Below, one piece after another: positions 47,914-57,505 of a stretch of DNA of 64,000 nt. The stretch covers positions 124,001-188,000 of the forward strand of contig NZ_JBLZMW010000007.1 in the NCBI RefSeq assembly GCF_048553275.1. Direction: 5' to 3'. Positions within the stretch are counted from its first letter, which is position 1; the number at the start of each line of letters is the position of its first letter. Source of the DNA: Pacificoceanicola sp048553275 (GTDB taxonomy: Bacteria > Pseudomonadota > Alphaproteobacteria > Rhodobacterales > Rhodobacteraceae). The translations under genes were made by a program, and so were the position numbers. The notes below the pieces were generated by a model. It searched no databases, was not told the DNA's origin, and worked only from the letters and a program-made list of their open reading frames with translations.

Positions 47914-49793
47914 AAACAGGCATCGCGACTGTCTCAATCTCCGGCGATTTCCGCACGAAACTCTCTGCCATCGCCGCAGCCGGCTACTCCGGCATCGAGA
48001 TCTTCGAACAGGATTTCATCGCGTATGACGGATCTCCCAACGACGTCGGCCAAATGGTGCGCGATCACGGGCTGGACGTCCTTCTTTTTCAACCCTTCCG
48101 CGATTTCGAGGGGCTGCCAGAACCGCTTCGCGCCAAAGCCTTCGACCGCGCCGAACGCAAGTTCGACCTGATGCAGGCGCTCGGAACTGACCTGGTGCTG
48201 GTCTGTTCCTCGTGCCACAAGGCCGCGCTTGGTGGGATCGACCGGGCCGCCGCCGACTTCCACGAACTCGGGGAACGCGCGGCGCAACGCGGCCTGCGCG
48301 TCGGTTACGAAGCCCTCGCCTGGGGCCGCCATGTCAACGATCACCGAGACGCGTGGGAGATCGTCCGCCGCGCCGATCATCCGAACATCGGGCTGGTGCT
48401 CGACAGCTTCCACACGCTCGCTCGCAAGATCGACCCGGAGACCATCCGCCGCATTCCCGGCGACAAAATCTTCTTTGTCCAGCTCGCCGACGCACCGCAG
48501 ATCGAGATGGACCTGCTCTACTGGTCGCGTCACTTCCGTAACATGCCCGGAGAGGGCGACCTCGCCGTGACCGACTTCATGCGCGCCGTTATGGCCACGG
48601 GCTACAGCGGACCGATCTCGCTGGAGATCTTCAATGATCACTTCCGCGGCAGCTCCACACGCGGAGTCGCCTGCGACGGCTACCGCTCGCTGATCTCGCT
48701 AATGGATGACGTGCGCCGCGCCGAGCCGACACTGGCCGTGGACCTGCCCGTCATTCCTGCCCGCGTCAGGCCGAAAGGCGTCAGCTTTGTCGAATTCGCC
48801 ACGCGCGGACAGGAGGCGCGCGACCTCGAAGCCACGCTTCACGCTCTCGGGTTCGAACAAGCCAGCAAACATCGGAACAAGGCGCTGACGCTCTGGCAAC
48901 AGGGCGAGATCCGGATCGTGTTAAACGCCGAAACAACCGGCCACGCTGACCACAGCTGGAACGCCCGTGGCACTGCTGTCTGCGACATCGGCCTGCAGGT
49001 CAGCGCCGCCACTGATGCCCTCGACCGTGCAAAAGCCCTCGGAATCGAACCCTTTTCCCAACCAACTGGCCCAGGTGAGCTGGACATTCCCGCCATGCGC
49101 GGTCTCTCCGGCAGCGTTTTGCATCTGCTCGACGACAGTTCCGACCTTGCCTCCGTCTGGGAGGCAGAGTTCGGCGTCGCGACCACGCCGAAGGGAGCTG
49201 GTCTCACCCGAATCGACCACCTTGCGCAAACCATGAGCTATGAGGACATGCTCAGCTGGACGCTCTTTTACGGCGCGGTTTTCGACATGCAGAAAAGCCC
49301 GATGCACGACGTCATCGACCCCGACGGGCTTGTGCGCTCGCAGGTCCTCGAAACCAGCGACGGAGCCCTGCGCATCACGCTCAATGGCGCTGACACGCAT
49401 CGCACGCTTGCCGGGCGCTTTCTGTCGGAGAGTTTCGGTGCCCCGGTTCAGCATATCGCCATGACCACGGACGATATTTTTTCCACCATGGATCGCCTGG
49501 CGGACCGCGGCTTCGAACCTCTACCCATGCCGCGGAACTACTACGACGATCTTGCCGCGCGCTTTGACTTTCCAGCCGGGCTGATGGAACGCATGCAGGC
49601 CCGCAATGTGCTCTATGACCGGGACGAGAAAGGCGAATTCTTTCAAGTCTATTCAAAGGCTTTCGCCGGCGGCCTGTTCTTCGAGATCGTTCAGCGCAGT
49701 CACGGCTATACCGGCTTTGGCGCCCCCAATGCGCCCTTTCGCATCGCCGCGCAAAAACGGCTCCGTCACACGCCCGGTGTTCCTGACTTCTAA
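47910..49793 (+). CDS. quiC: 3-Dehydroshikimate dehydratase with C-terminal HPPD-like domain (QuiC1 type)
   Basis: 627 residues in two parts. N-terminal sugar-phosphate isomerase/AP endonuclease 2 barrel (about 1-275): E134 (VGYEALAW), D165 and H168 (LVLDSFHT), Q191 and E239 (ISLEIFND) are where the metal ligands and active site of QuiC1 are expected. C-terminal VOC/4-hydroxyphenylpyruvate dioxygenase-like part (about 290-627) with metal-site residues in RIDHLAQ, VQHIAM and FFEIVQR. The enzyme makes protocatechuate from 3-dehydroshikimate. In Pseudomonas QuiC1 the C-terminal part has no HPPD activity; here its H-H-E triad looks intact. Coupled to the shikimate dehydrogenase gene. Confidence 0.9.
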   Translation: MKTGIATVSISGDFRTKLSAIAAAGYSGIEIFEQDFIAYDGSPNDVGQMVRDHGLDVLLFQPFRDFEGLPEPLRAKAFDRAERKFDLMQALGTDLVLVCSSCHKAALGGIDRAAADFHELGERAAQRGLRVGYEALAWGRHVNDHRDAWEIVRRADHPNIGLVLDSFHTLARKIDPETIRRIPGDKIFFVQLADAPQIEMDLLYWSRHFRNMPGEGDLAVTDFMRAVMATGYSGPISLEIFNDHFRGSSTRGVACDGYRSLISLMDDVRRAEPTLAVDLPVIPARVRPKGVSFVEFATRGQEARDLEATLHALGFEQASKHRNKALTLWQQGEIRIVLNAETTGHADHSWNARGTAVCDIGLQVSAATDALDRAKALGIEPFSQPTGPGELDIPAMRGLSGSVLHLLDDSSDLASVWEAEFGVATTPKGAGLTRIDHLAQTMSYEDMLSWTLFYGAVFDMQKSPMHDVIDPDGLVRSQVLETSDGALRITLNGADTHRTLAGRFLSESFGAPVQHIAMTTDDIFSTMDRLADRGFEPLPMPRNYYDDLAARFDFPAGLMERMQARNVLYDRDEKGEFFQVYSKAFAGGLFFEIVQRSHGYTGFGAPNAPFRIAAQKRLRHTPGVPDF

Positions 49794-49841
49794 TTAATTC
49801 AATAAACTACGAAATAATCGCTAGTCACACGCAAGAATCGC

Positions 49842-49869
49842 TTGACCGCGTATCAAATTTCTATATTTC
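49842..49869 (+). promoter_or_regulatory. Candidate promoter/operator of the arsenate operon
   Basis: TTGACC (49842-49847) and TATTTC (49864-49869) with 16 bp between, in an AT-rich stretch (49794-49876) directly upstream of the ArsR-ArsC start. The AT-rich part just before the ATG is where an ArsR-type repressor would be expected to bind. Confidence 0.35.
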
Positions 49870-49876
49870 ACGAATT

Positions 49877-50686
49877 ATGGATGAAACTGCCCTCTCACAA
49901 CTTGCGTGCCTGAGCCACCCTCAACGCCTTGCTATTTTCCGCCTGCTCGTGCGCCGCTATCCGGACGAAGTTCCGGCCGGCGAGATCGTCACCGCACTCG
50001 GATTGAAGCCATCGACCGGCTCGGTCTACCTCGGCGCTCTGACAAAAACCGGGCTGATCCGGAAGCATCGTATCGGCACGTCACTCCTCTACCGTGCGAC
50101 GCTGCCCGCGCTTCGGGATCTTGTCGGTTTTCTCGTCGAAGACTGCTGTCAGGGCCGCGCCGATCTTTGCCCGGCACCGCAGCCGCTTAACGCCGATCAC
50201 CTCAACGTTGTCTTCCTCTGCACCGGCAATTCAGCCCGCTCCTTGATGGCAGAAGCAATTCTGCGCGATGCCACTATTCCGGGCATGAAGGTTTATTCCG
50301 CCGGCACGGATCCGTATCGAAATCCAAACCAAACTGCTTTAAAGATTCTTCAAAAGCAAGGGCATAGCATCGACACTCTTCGATGCAAACCCTTGGAGGA
50401 AATCGGCGAGACCCTGCCTCGTGTCGATCTGCTGCTTACCGTGTGTGATCGCGCCGCCAACCGCGTTGGCCCGAAATGGCCGGGCAATCCGGTGATGGCC
50501 CATTGGGGACTGCCGGACCCGGTGCAGATCGACGGCGACAAGAAAGCGCGCAAGGCCGCGTTCCAGAGAACCTACGACACCCTGCGACACCGGATCGATA
50601 CATTCGCCGGGCTACCTTTGACGCAAATGCACCGAAACGACCTGCAAAAAGCGATGGATCGCATCGCCACGATGGAACCGACATGA
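49877..50686 (+). CDS. ArsR-ArsC fusion: arsenic-responsive repressor joined to an arsenate reductase-like domain
   Basis: 269 residues. Residues 1-97 are an ArsR/SmtB winged helix; C90, C91 and C97 (EDCCQGRADLC) have the same spacing as the As(III) site C95/C96/C102 of the Acidithiobacillus ferrooxidans ArsR. Residues about 108-245 are a low-molecular-weight phosphatase-type ArsC with the P-loop CTGNSAR (C115-R121) and the general acid in LPDP (D214). C190 (LLTVCDRAA) matches the second redox cysteine, but the third is absent: glycine at about 198 where VCP is usual. C170 might substitute. First gene of an operon with GAPDH and arsJ; its stop overlaps the next ATG. Confidence 0.9.
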   Translation: MDETALSQLACLSHPQRLAIFRLLVRRYPDEVPAGEIVTALGLKPSTGSVYLGALTKTGLIRKHRIGTSLLYRATLPALRDLVGFLVEDCCQGRADLCPAPQPLNADHLNVVFLCTGNSARSLMAEAILRDATIPGMKVYSAGTDPYRNPNQTALKILQKQGHSIDTLRCKPLEEIGETLPRVDLLLTVCDRAANRVGPKWPGNPVMAHWGLPDPVQIDGDKKARKAAFQRTYDTLRHRIDTFAGLPLTQMHRNDLQKAMDRIATMEPT

Positions 50687-51681
50687 TCACATATGCACTC
50701 AACGGCCTTGGCCGTATCGGCAAACTCGCCCTCAAACCCTTGCTCGAAAGCGGCGCGAGGATTGCCTGGATCAACGACACGGTTGGCACGCCAGAGATGC
50801 ACGCCCATCTTCTGGAATTTGATACAGTGCATGGCCGTTGGGATGCGAATTTCACGTTTGATCGAAATAGCATCTCGGTAGACGGCACGCGCTTGCCTGT
50901 CTTTAATTCGAAGAATCTAGAAGATTTACCGCTCGGGGGCGTCGATGTGGTCATTGACTGCACCGGCGCCTTCAAGACAGAGGCAAAGCTCGCCCCCTAT
51001 TTCGCCGCCGGCGTCAGGAAGGTCGTCGTTTCCGCGCCCGTCAAGGATGGCCCAACCGCCAACATCGTTTTCGGCGTCAACGATGATGTCTACGACCCGA
51101 AAAAGCACAGCATCGTGACCGCGGCCTCCTGCACCACCAACTGCCTCGCGCCCGTGGTGAAGGTCATTCACGAAGCCTTGCGGATCAGGCATGGCTCGAT
51201 CACCACGATCCACGACGTGACTAACACTCAGACCATCGTTGATCGCCCTGCCAAAGACCTGCGCCGCGCCCGCTCCGCGCTCAATTCCCTGATCCCGACC
51301 ACCACGGGAAGCGCTACCGCGATCACACTTATCTACCCGGAACTGAAGGGAAAACTGAACGGACACGCGGTCCGCGTTCCGCTGCTCAATGCCTCGCTGA
51401 CCGACTGCGTCTTCGAAGTAGAACAGCCCACAACGGCAGAGGAAGTCAACGCCCTGTTCGAAGCCGCCGCCAACGGCCCGCTCAAAGGCATCCTCGGCTA
51501 CGAGACCCGCCCGCTGGTGTCCACAGATTACACCAATGATCCGCGGTCCAGCATCGTGGACGCGCCGTCAACCATGGTCATCAATGGCACGCAGGTGAAG
51601 ATCTATGCCTGGTACGACAACGAATGGGGCTATGCGAACCGGCTCGTCGATGTTGCTCTGATGGTTGGAAAGTCCCTGTGA
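50683..51681 (+). CDS. ArsJ-associated glyceraldehyde-3-phosphate dehydrogenase
   Basis: 332 residues with the NAD motif YALNGLGRIGKLALKPLL (residues 4-21), the catalytic cysteine in ASCTTNCLAPV (about 148), HDVTNTQTIVD and the C-terminal WYDNEWGYANRLVD. In ars operons with arsJ this enzyme is known to use arsenate in place of phosphate, giving unstable 1-arseno-3-phosphoglycerate, which ArsJ exports. ATG 50683 overlaps the ArsR-ArsC stop; its own stop overlaps the arsJ GTG. The tight coupling supports the arsenate role over glycolysis. Confidence 0.92.
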   Translation: MITYALNGLGRIGKLALKPLLESGARIAWINDTVGTPEMHAHLLEFDTVHGRWDANFTFDRNSISVDGTRLPVFNSKNLEDLPLGGVDVVIDCTGAFKTEAKLAPYFAAGVRKVVVSAPVKDGPTANIVFGVNDDVYDPKKHSIVTAASCTTNCLAPVVKVIHEALRIRHGSITTIHDVTNTQTIVDRPAKDLRRARSALNSLIPTTTGSATAITLIYPELKGKLNGHAVRVPLLNASLTDCVFEVEQPTTAEEVNALFEAAANGPLKGILGYETRPLVSTDYTNDPRSSIVDAPSTMVINGTQVKIYAWYDNEWGYANRLVDVALMVGKSL

Positions 51682-52937
51682 GACAGGGACTTTCAGCCTA
51701 CATCGCGGTCACGGCCGCCTATTGGGCCTTCATGCTCACCGATGGCGCGCTGCGGATGCTGGTGCTTTTGCATTTTCACAGCCTCGGATTTTCTCCCGTC
51801 CAACTCGCCTATCTCTTTGTGCTGTATGAGGTGGCCGGCGTGATCACAAATCTCTGCGCGGGATGGATCGCCGCACGTTTTGGTCTGACCTCTACGCTCT
51901 ATGCCGGGCTTGGCCTTCAGGTCATCGCCTTGCTGGCACTGACACAGCTTGATCCGGGCTGGACGATTGCGGCTTCTGTCACTTTTGTCATGCTGGTGCA
52001 GGGTGCCTCAGGCGTGGCCAAGGATCTGGCCAAAATGTCCTCCAAGTCAGCCGTCAAACTGCTCGCCCCGGATACGAAGGACGGGCTGTTTCGCTGGGTC
52101 GCACTGCTCACTGGCTCCAAGAACGCCATCAAAGGCTTCGGGTTCCTGCTTGGCGCCGCCCTGCTGGCCACGCTCGGCTTTGTCGCCGCAATTCTGTCGA
52201 TGGCGGCAATCCTCGCTTTGATCCTCGCGGCCGTGGCGCTCAAGATGCCAGGCGGGTTGCCGCGCGGTCGCAAAGACGCGAAAATCTCCGAGGTTTTCTC
52301 CACAAACAGCAACATAAACTGGCTAAGCCTGGCTCGCATCTTTCTCTTTGGCGCGCGCGATGTCTGGTTCGTCGTCGGCATTCCGATCTACTTCTATGCG
52401 GTTCTCTCGGACGGCACGGAAGCGGGCAACCGGGCAGCATTTTTCGCAATCGGCACCTTCATGGCGGGCTGGATTATCCTTTATGGGATCGTGCAGGCCA
52501 ATGCCCCGCGTCTGCTCAGAGCCAAGACCCGCAGCATGGCAGAGATCACCGGCCTTGCCCGCCATTGGGCCGCAGCGCTCAGTGTGATCCCCGCCGGGCT
52601 GGCGCTGCTGAGCTGGCTCGCGGGTGCTCCGGCGCCTTGGCTGACGGTCACGCTTGTCCTCGGCCTGCTGGCGTTCGGCGCTCTCTTCGCTGTCAACTCC
52701 GCGCTGCACAGCTATCTGATCCTCGGCTTCACCACCGGCGACCGGGTTACCATGGACGTGGGCTTTTACTATATGGCCAACGCGGCCGGGCGGTTGCTCG
52801 GGACGCTTTTTTCGGGAGTCAGCTATCAGATTGGCGGGCTTCCGCTCTGCCTTGGCACCGCGGCCGCGATGGTCGCGATCAGCGCACTTGCGGCGCGCAA
52901 ATTGAAGCCGGTCGAGACGGATTCACCCCAGAAGTGA
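51678..52937 (+). CDS. arsJ: Organoarsenical efflux MFS transporter ArsJ
   Basis: 419-residue MFS protein with about 12 helices. Typical ArsJ sequences are YWAFMLTDGALRMLVLLHF near the start, LQGASGVAKDLAKMSSKSAV-like residues (seen as GASGVAKDLAKMSSKSAVK), LFRWVALLTGSKNAIKGFGF and WLSLARIFLFGARDVWFVVG. Expected to pump out 1-arseno-3-phosphoglycerate made by the preceding GAPDH. Starts with GTG 51678, overlapping the GAPDH stop (GTGA). Last gene of the arsenate operon. Confidence 0.93.
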   Translation: MRQGLSAYIAVTAAYWAFMLTDGALRMLVLLHFHSLGFSPVQLAYLFVLYEVAGVITNLCAGWIAARFGLTSTLYAGLGLQVIALLALTQLDPGWTIAASVTFVMLVQGASGVAKDLAKMSSKSAVKLLAPDTKDGLFRWVALLTGSKNAIKGFGFLLGAALLATLGFVAAILSMAAILALILAAVALKMPGGLPRGRKDAKISEVFSTNSNINWLSLARIFLFGARDVWFVVGIPIYFYAVLSDGTEAGNRAAFFAIGTFMAGWIILYGIVQANAPRLLRAKTRSMAEITGLARHWAAALSVIPAGLALLSWLAGAPAPWLTVTLVLGLLAFGALFAVNSALHSYLILGFTTGDRVTMDVGFYYMANAAGRLLGTLFSGVSYQIGGLPLCLGTAAAMVAISALAARKLKPVETDSPQK

Positions 52938-53149
52938 ATCGGTTCCCACAGGACAAAATCGCCTGAAATCAACGGCGTCCCCCTTGGTCGCCACATACGG
53001 TCCCAAATTATTATCCAAATATTCACAATGCATTAACCAAGAACTGCCTGTAATTGCTGCAGTGCGGAAACGATTTTCATTGACCGAAGGGCATTCAGTA
53101 ATGAATATTTGCCCATGAGCCAAGCAATCGCTCAATTCGGGAGGAATTC
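52938..53149 (+). promoter_or_regulatory. Control region of the polyol operon (212 bp, no gene)
   Basis: AT-rich space upstream of smoE. CAAATATTCA (53016-53025) and TGAATATTTG (53102-53111) are perfect inverted 10-mers 76 bp apart. A second palindrome, ATTCA-GTAA-TGAAT, is at 53093-53106. TTGACC (53080-53085) with GAATAT 17 bp downstream is a weak promoter candidate that overlaps these repeats. GGAGG precedes the smoE ATG. A sugar-responsive repressor or activator is likely, but no regulator gene is next to the operon. Confidence 0.4.
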
Positions 53150-54454
53150 ATGAACACCACGATCCGCGCTCTTCTGGGCGCAACGGCACTCACCGCAACC
53201 GCATTTTCCGCGACTGCAGAAACATTGACCATCGCAACCGTGAACAACGGCGACATGATCCGCATGCAGGGGCTGACCGACGACTTCACCGCAAAGACCG
53301 GACACGAAGTCGAATGGGTCACACTGGAGGAGAACGTCCTGCGTCAGCGCGTGACCACCGACATTTCCACCAAAGGCGGCGCATTCGACATCATGACCAT
53401 CGGCATGTACGAAACCCCGATCTGGGGTGCGAACGGCTGGCTGGTGCCGCTGGACGATCTCAGCGAAGACTATGACGTGGATGACATCCTGCCCGCGATG
53501 GCAGGCGGGCTGAGCCACGAGGGCACTCTCTATGCCGCGCCTTTCTATGGCGAAAGCTCGATGATCATGTATCGCACCGACCTGATGGAAAAGGCCGGTT
53601 TGGAAATGCCGCAGTCTCCGACATGGGACTTCATCCGCGAAGCGGCAGCCGCCATGACCGACCGCGAAAACGACATCAACGGCATCTGCCTGCGCGGCAA
53701 GGCCGGCTGGGGTGAGGGCGGCGCCTTGATCACAGCAATGTCCAACTCCTTTGGCGCGCGCTGGTTCGACATGGACTGGAACGCCCAGTTCGACACAGAG
53801 GCCTGGGCCAACACCCTGAACTTCTACAAGGGCATGATGGACGAGTCCGGCCCCGCCGGTTACGCCACCAACGGCTTCAACGAGAACCTCTCTCTGTTCC
53901 AGCAGGGCAAGTGTGGCATGTGGATCGACGCGACGGTCGCGGCCTCCTTCGTGACCAACCCGGACGACTCGACCGTCGCGGACAGCGTCGGCTTTGCCCT
54001 CGCGCCGAACACCGGCCTTGGCAAGAACGCCAACTGGCTTTGGGCATGGGCGCTCGCCATTCCGGCAGGCACCCAGAAAGAAGCCGCCGCCAAGCAGTTC
54101 ATCGAGTGGGCCACCTCCAAGAGCTACATTGATCTTGTTGCCGAGAACGAAGGCTGGGCGAACGTACCTCCGGGCGCGCGCACCTCGCTCTATGAGAACC
54201 CGAACTACATGGAAGTTCCCTTCGCCCAGATGACGCTGGACTCGATCCTTTCGGCGGACCCGAACAACCCGACCGTAGACCCGGTTCCCTATGTCGGCGT
54301 CCAGTTCGCGGCCATCCCCGAGTTCGCCGGCATCGCAACCGAAGTGAGCCAGGAGTTCTCCGCAGCTTACGCCGGTCAGCAGACCGTCGAAGAGGCGCTG
54401 GAGAAGGCGCAAGCGATCACCAATGATGCAATGGAAGCAGCGGGCTACCGCTAA
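53150..54454 (+). CDS. smoE: Polyol (sorbitol/mannitol) ABC transporter substrate-binding protein
   Basis: Periplasmic binding protein of 434 residues with signal peptide (1-23, AFSATAETLT). The sequence from TLTIATVNNGDMIRMQGLTD through FDIMTIGMYETPIWGANGWL and GLSHEGTLYAAPFYGESSMIMYRTD matches the SmoE/MtlE group of the carbohydrate-uptake CUT1 family. Binds sugar alcohols such as mannitol, sorbitol or arabitol. GGGAGG precedes ATG 53150. First gene of an eight-gene operon; a strong hairpin follows 10 bp after the stop. Confidence 0.9.
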   Translation: MNTTIRALLGATALTATAFSATAETLTIATVNNGDMIRMQGLTDDFTAKTGHEVEWVTLEENVLRQRVTTDISTKGGAFDIMTIGMYETPIWGANGWLVPLDDLSEDYDVDDILPAMAGGLSHEGTLYAAPFYGESSMIMYRTDLMEKAGLEMPQSPTWDFIREAAAAMTDRENDINGICLRGKAGWGEGGALITAMSNSFGARWFDMDWNAQFDTEAWANTLNFYKGMMDESGPAGYATNGFNENLSLFQQGKCGMWIDATVAASFVTNPDDSTVADSVGFALAPNTGLGKNANWLWAWALAIPAGTQKEAAAKQFIEWATSKSYIDLVAENEGWANVPPGARTSLYENPNYMEVPFAQMTLDSILSADPNNPTVDPVPYVGVQFAAIPEFAGIATEVSQEFSAAYAGQQTVEEALEKAQAITNDAMEAAGYR

Positions 54455-54464
54455 CGCCTTCCCG

Positions 54465-54494
54465 TCCGGGGGCGGCCTGCGCGCTGCCCCCGGA
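54465..54494 (+). terminator. Intercistronic hairpin after smoE
   Basis: TCCGGGGGC (54465-54473) and GCCCCCGGA (54486-54494) form a perfect 9-bp stem with a 12-base loop. There is no T-run. In binding-protein operons such hairpins protect the upstream message and lower downstream expression, which fits the need for more binding protein than permease. The remaining bases to the smoF start (54495-54675) hold no gene I can support. Confidence 0.65.
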
Positions 54495-54675
54495 TGTTCC
54501 TGCCCTTCGGGAAACGGCAACCGCAGTTGTCTCGCCACGATCCCGAGACTGCGCCGCGCGGCCCGGTCTTGCAGATCCAGCCGGTCCAGGACTTGCCTTG
54601 ATCCCTTTCTCACTGGCCCGAAACGCCCGCCAACCGCGGCGGCACATGACCCGCTACACTTGGGAGGATGAAGAC

Positions 54676-55542
54676 ATGGCGACGCAACAGTCGCGGTCCG
54701 CAGCCCGATTGATGATGGCTCCCGCCGTTGTCCTGCTGCTGGGGTGGATGCTCGTTCCACTCATCATGACGCTCTACTTTTCGTTCAAGAAATACCTGCC
54801 ACTGCGCGGCGGTGATCTGGGCTGGGTGGGCTTCGAGAACTACGTCCGCTTCGTGACATCCAGCGCGTTCTGGCCCTCGGTGCAAACCACGCTGATCATC
54901 GTTGGCGGCGTGCTGGCGATCACCATCTGCCTCGGTGTGCTTCTGGCGATCCTCCTCGATCAGCCGATGTGGGGGCAAGGTGTTGTCCGCATCCTCGTCA
55001 TCGCCCCCTTCTTCGTCATGCCCACGGTTTCAGCGCTGGTCTGGAAGAACATGTTCATGGATCCGACCAATGGCCTGCTTGCGCATTTGTGGCGCTTCTT
55101 CGGGGCCGAACCGGTCCAGTGGCTGTCCCAGGCTTCCCTGCCCTCGCTGGTGATGATCGTCAGCTGGCAGTGGCTGCCCTTCGCGACACTCATCCTGCTG
55201 ACCGCGATCCAGTCGCTCGACAGCGAACAGCTCGAAGCGGCGGAAATGGACGGCGCGCCCGCAATCAAGCGCTTCTACTACATCATCCTGCCGCACCTCA
55301 GCCGGGCGATCACAATCGTGATCCTGATTCAGACGATCTTCCTTCTGGGCATCTTTGCCGAGATTTTCGTCACCACCGGCGGCGCCTTTGGCACCAAGAC
55401 CCTGTCCTACCTGATCTTCCAGCGCGTGTTGGAAAGCCAGAACATCGGTCTCGGCTCGGCCGGCGGTGTCTATGCAATCATTCTCGCCAATATCCTTGCC
55501 ATCTTCCTGATGCGCATCGTTGGCAAGAACCTGGACGCCTGA
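54676..55542 (+). CDS. smoF: Polyol ABC transporter permease SmoF
   Basis: 288 residues, six transmembrane helices, with the EAA loop EQLEAAEMDGAPAIKRFYYIILPHL (about 190-214) that docks the ATPase. N-terminal RLMMAPAVVLLLGWMLVPLIMTLYFSF is typical of the MalF-like polyol permeases. ATG 54676 is preferred because GGGAGG lies 8-9 bases upstream; ATG 54646 would add ten residues. Confidence 0.92.
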   Translation: MATQQSRSAARLMMAPAVVLLLGWMLVPLIMTLYFSFKKYLPLRGGDLGWVGFENYVRFVTSSAFWPSVQTTLIIVGGVLAITICLGVLLAILLDQPMWGQGVVRILVIAPFFVMPTVSALVWKNMFMDPTNGLLAHLWRFFGAEPVQWLSQASLPSLVMIVSWQWLPFATLILLTAIQSLDSEQLEAAEMDGAPAIKRFYYIILPHLSRAITIVILIQTIFLLGIFAEIFVTTGGAFGTKTLSYLIFQRVLESQNIGLGSAGGVYAIILANILAIFLMRIVGKNLDA

Positions 55543-55555
55543 GGAGGGCCTGACC

Positions 55556-56386
55556 ATGGCACGCGCTGTCACGACAAAACGCAAGTCGATCAACACGGCA
55601 ATCGCATGGGCGATTGGGCTGCTGATCTTCTTCCCGATCCTCTGGACCATCCTCACCAGCTTCAAGACAGAAGCCCAGGCGATCAGCGATCCGCCGATCT
55701 GGTTTTTCTTCGACTGGACGCTGGAGAACTATTCGGTGGTGCAGGAACGCTCCGACTACATGCGTTTCCTTTGGAATTCGGTCATCATCGCGGGGGGGTC
55801 CACCATCCTCGGCGTGATCATCGGCATCCCCGCCGCCTGGTCCATGGCCTTCGTGCCATCGAAAAGGACCAAGGACATCCTGCTCTGGATGCTCAGCACG
55901 AAAATGCTCCCGGCGGTCGGCGTACTCTACCCGATCTACCTTTTGTTCATCAAACTCGGCCTACTGGACAGCCGCTTTGGTCTGGTGATCGTCCTGATGC
56001 TGATCAACCTGCCGATCATCATCTGGATGCTCTACACCTACTTCCGCGAAATTCCGGGCGAAATCCTCGAAGCGGCGCGGATGGACGGGGCATCGCTGCG
56101 TGAAGAAATCCTCTATGTGCTCACGCCCATGGCCATTCCCGGCATCGCCTCGACGCTCTTGCTGAACGTGATCCTGGCCTGGAACGAAGCCTTCTGGACG
56201 CTGAACCTCACAGCTGCCAACGCGGCGCCGCTGACGGCCTTCATCGCCAGCTATTCGTCCCCCGAGGGCCTGTTCTACGCCAAACTTTCGGCGGCCTCCG
56301 TCATGGCCATTGCCCCGATCCTCATCATGGGCTGGTTCAGCCAGAAACAACTCGTCCGCGGCCTCACCTTCGGCGCAGTGAAATAA
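55556..56386 (+). CDS. smoG: Polyol ABC transporter permease SmoG
   Basis: 276 residues with six helices and the EAA loop EILEAARMDGASLREEILYVLTPM (about 172-195). The short hydrophilic N-terminus leads into AIAWAIGLLIFFPILWTILTSFKTEA, as in MalG-type permeases. ATG 55556 follows GAGGAGGG at a good distance and starts 13 bp after smoF. Forms the transmembrane pore with SmoF. Confidence 0.92.
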   Translation: MARAVTTKRKSINTAIAWAIGLLIFFPILWTILTSFKTEAQAISDPPIWFFFDWTLENYSVVQERSDYMRFLWNSVIIAGGSTILGVIIGIPAAWSMAFVPSKRTKDILLWMLSTKMLPAVGVLYPIYLLFIKLGLLDSRFGLVIVLMLINLPIIIWMLYTYFREIPGEILEAARMDGASLREEILYVLTPMAIPGIASTLLLNVILAWNEAFWTLNLTAANAAPLTAFIASYSSPEGLFYAKLSAASVMAIAPILIMGWFSQKQLVRGLTFGAVK

Positions 56387-56434
56387 CGCGCTCAAGTAGC
56401 AAAGCGGTAGCGCAATACACAAGGAACCACTGAC

Positions 56435-57439
<1,005 letters not shown>

Positions 57440-57445
57440 GACGCG

Positions 57446-57471
57446 CCGGGGCTGGCCAATCCCTGCCCCGG
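57446..57471 (+). terminator. Intercistronic hairpin between smoK and mtlK
   Basis: CCGGGGC (57446-57452) and GCCCCGG (57465-57471), 7-bp stem, 12-base loop, no T-run. Six bases after the smoK stop. It separates the transport genes from the catabolic genes and may tune their ratio. Confidence 0.5.
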
Positions 57472-57505
57472 ACCGCTGCAACCCCTCCGACCTGTGGGAA
57501 AGACT

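Noticed and set aside
53132..54760. Minus-strand open frame of 542 codons
   Set aside because: Antisense to smoE; the plus-strand gene has signal peptide, ribosome site and operon context.
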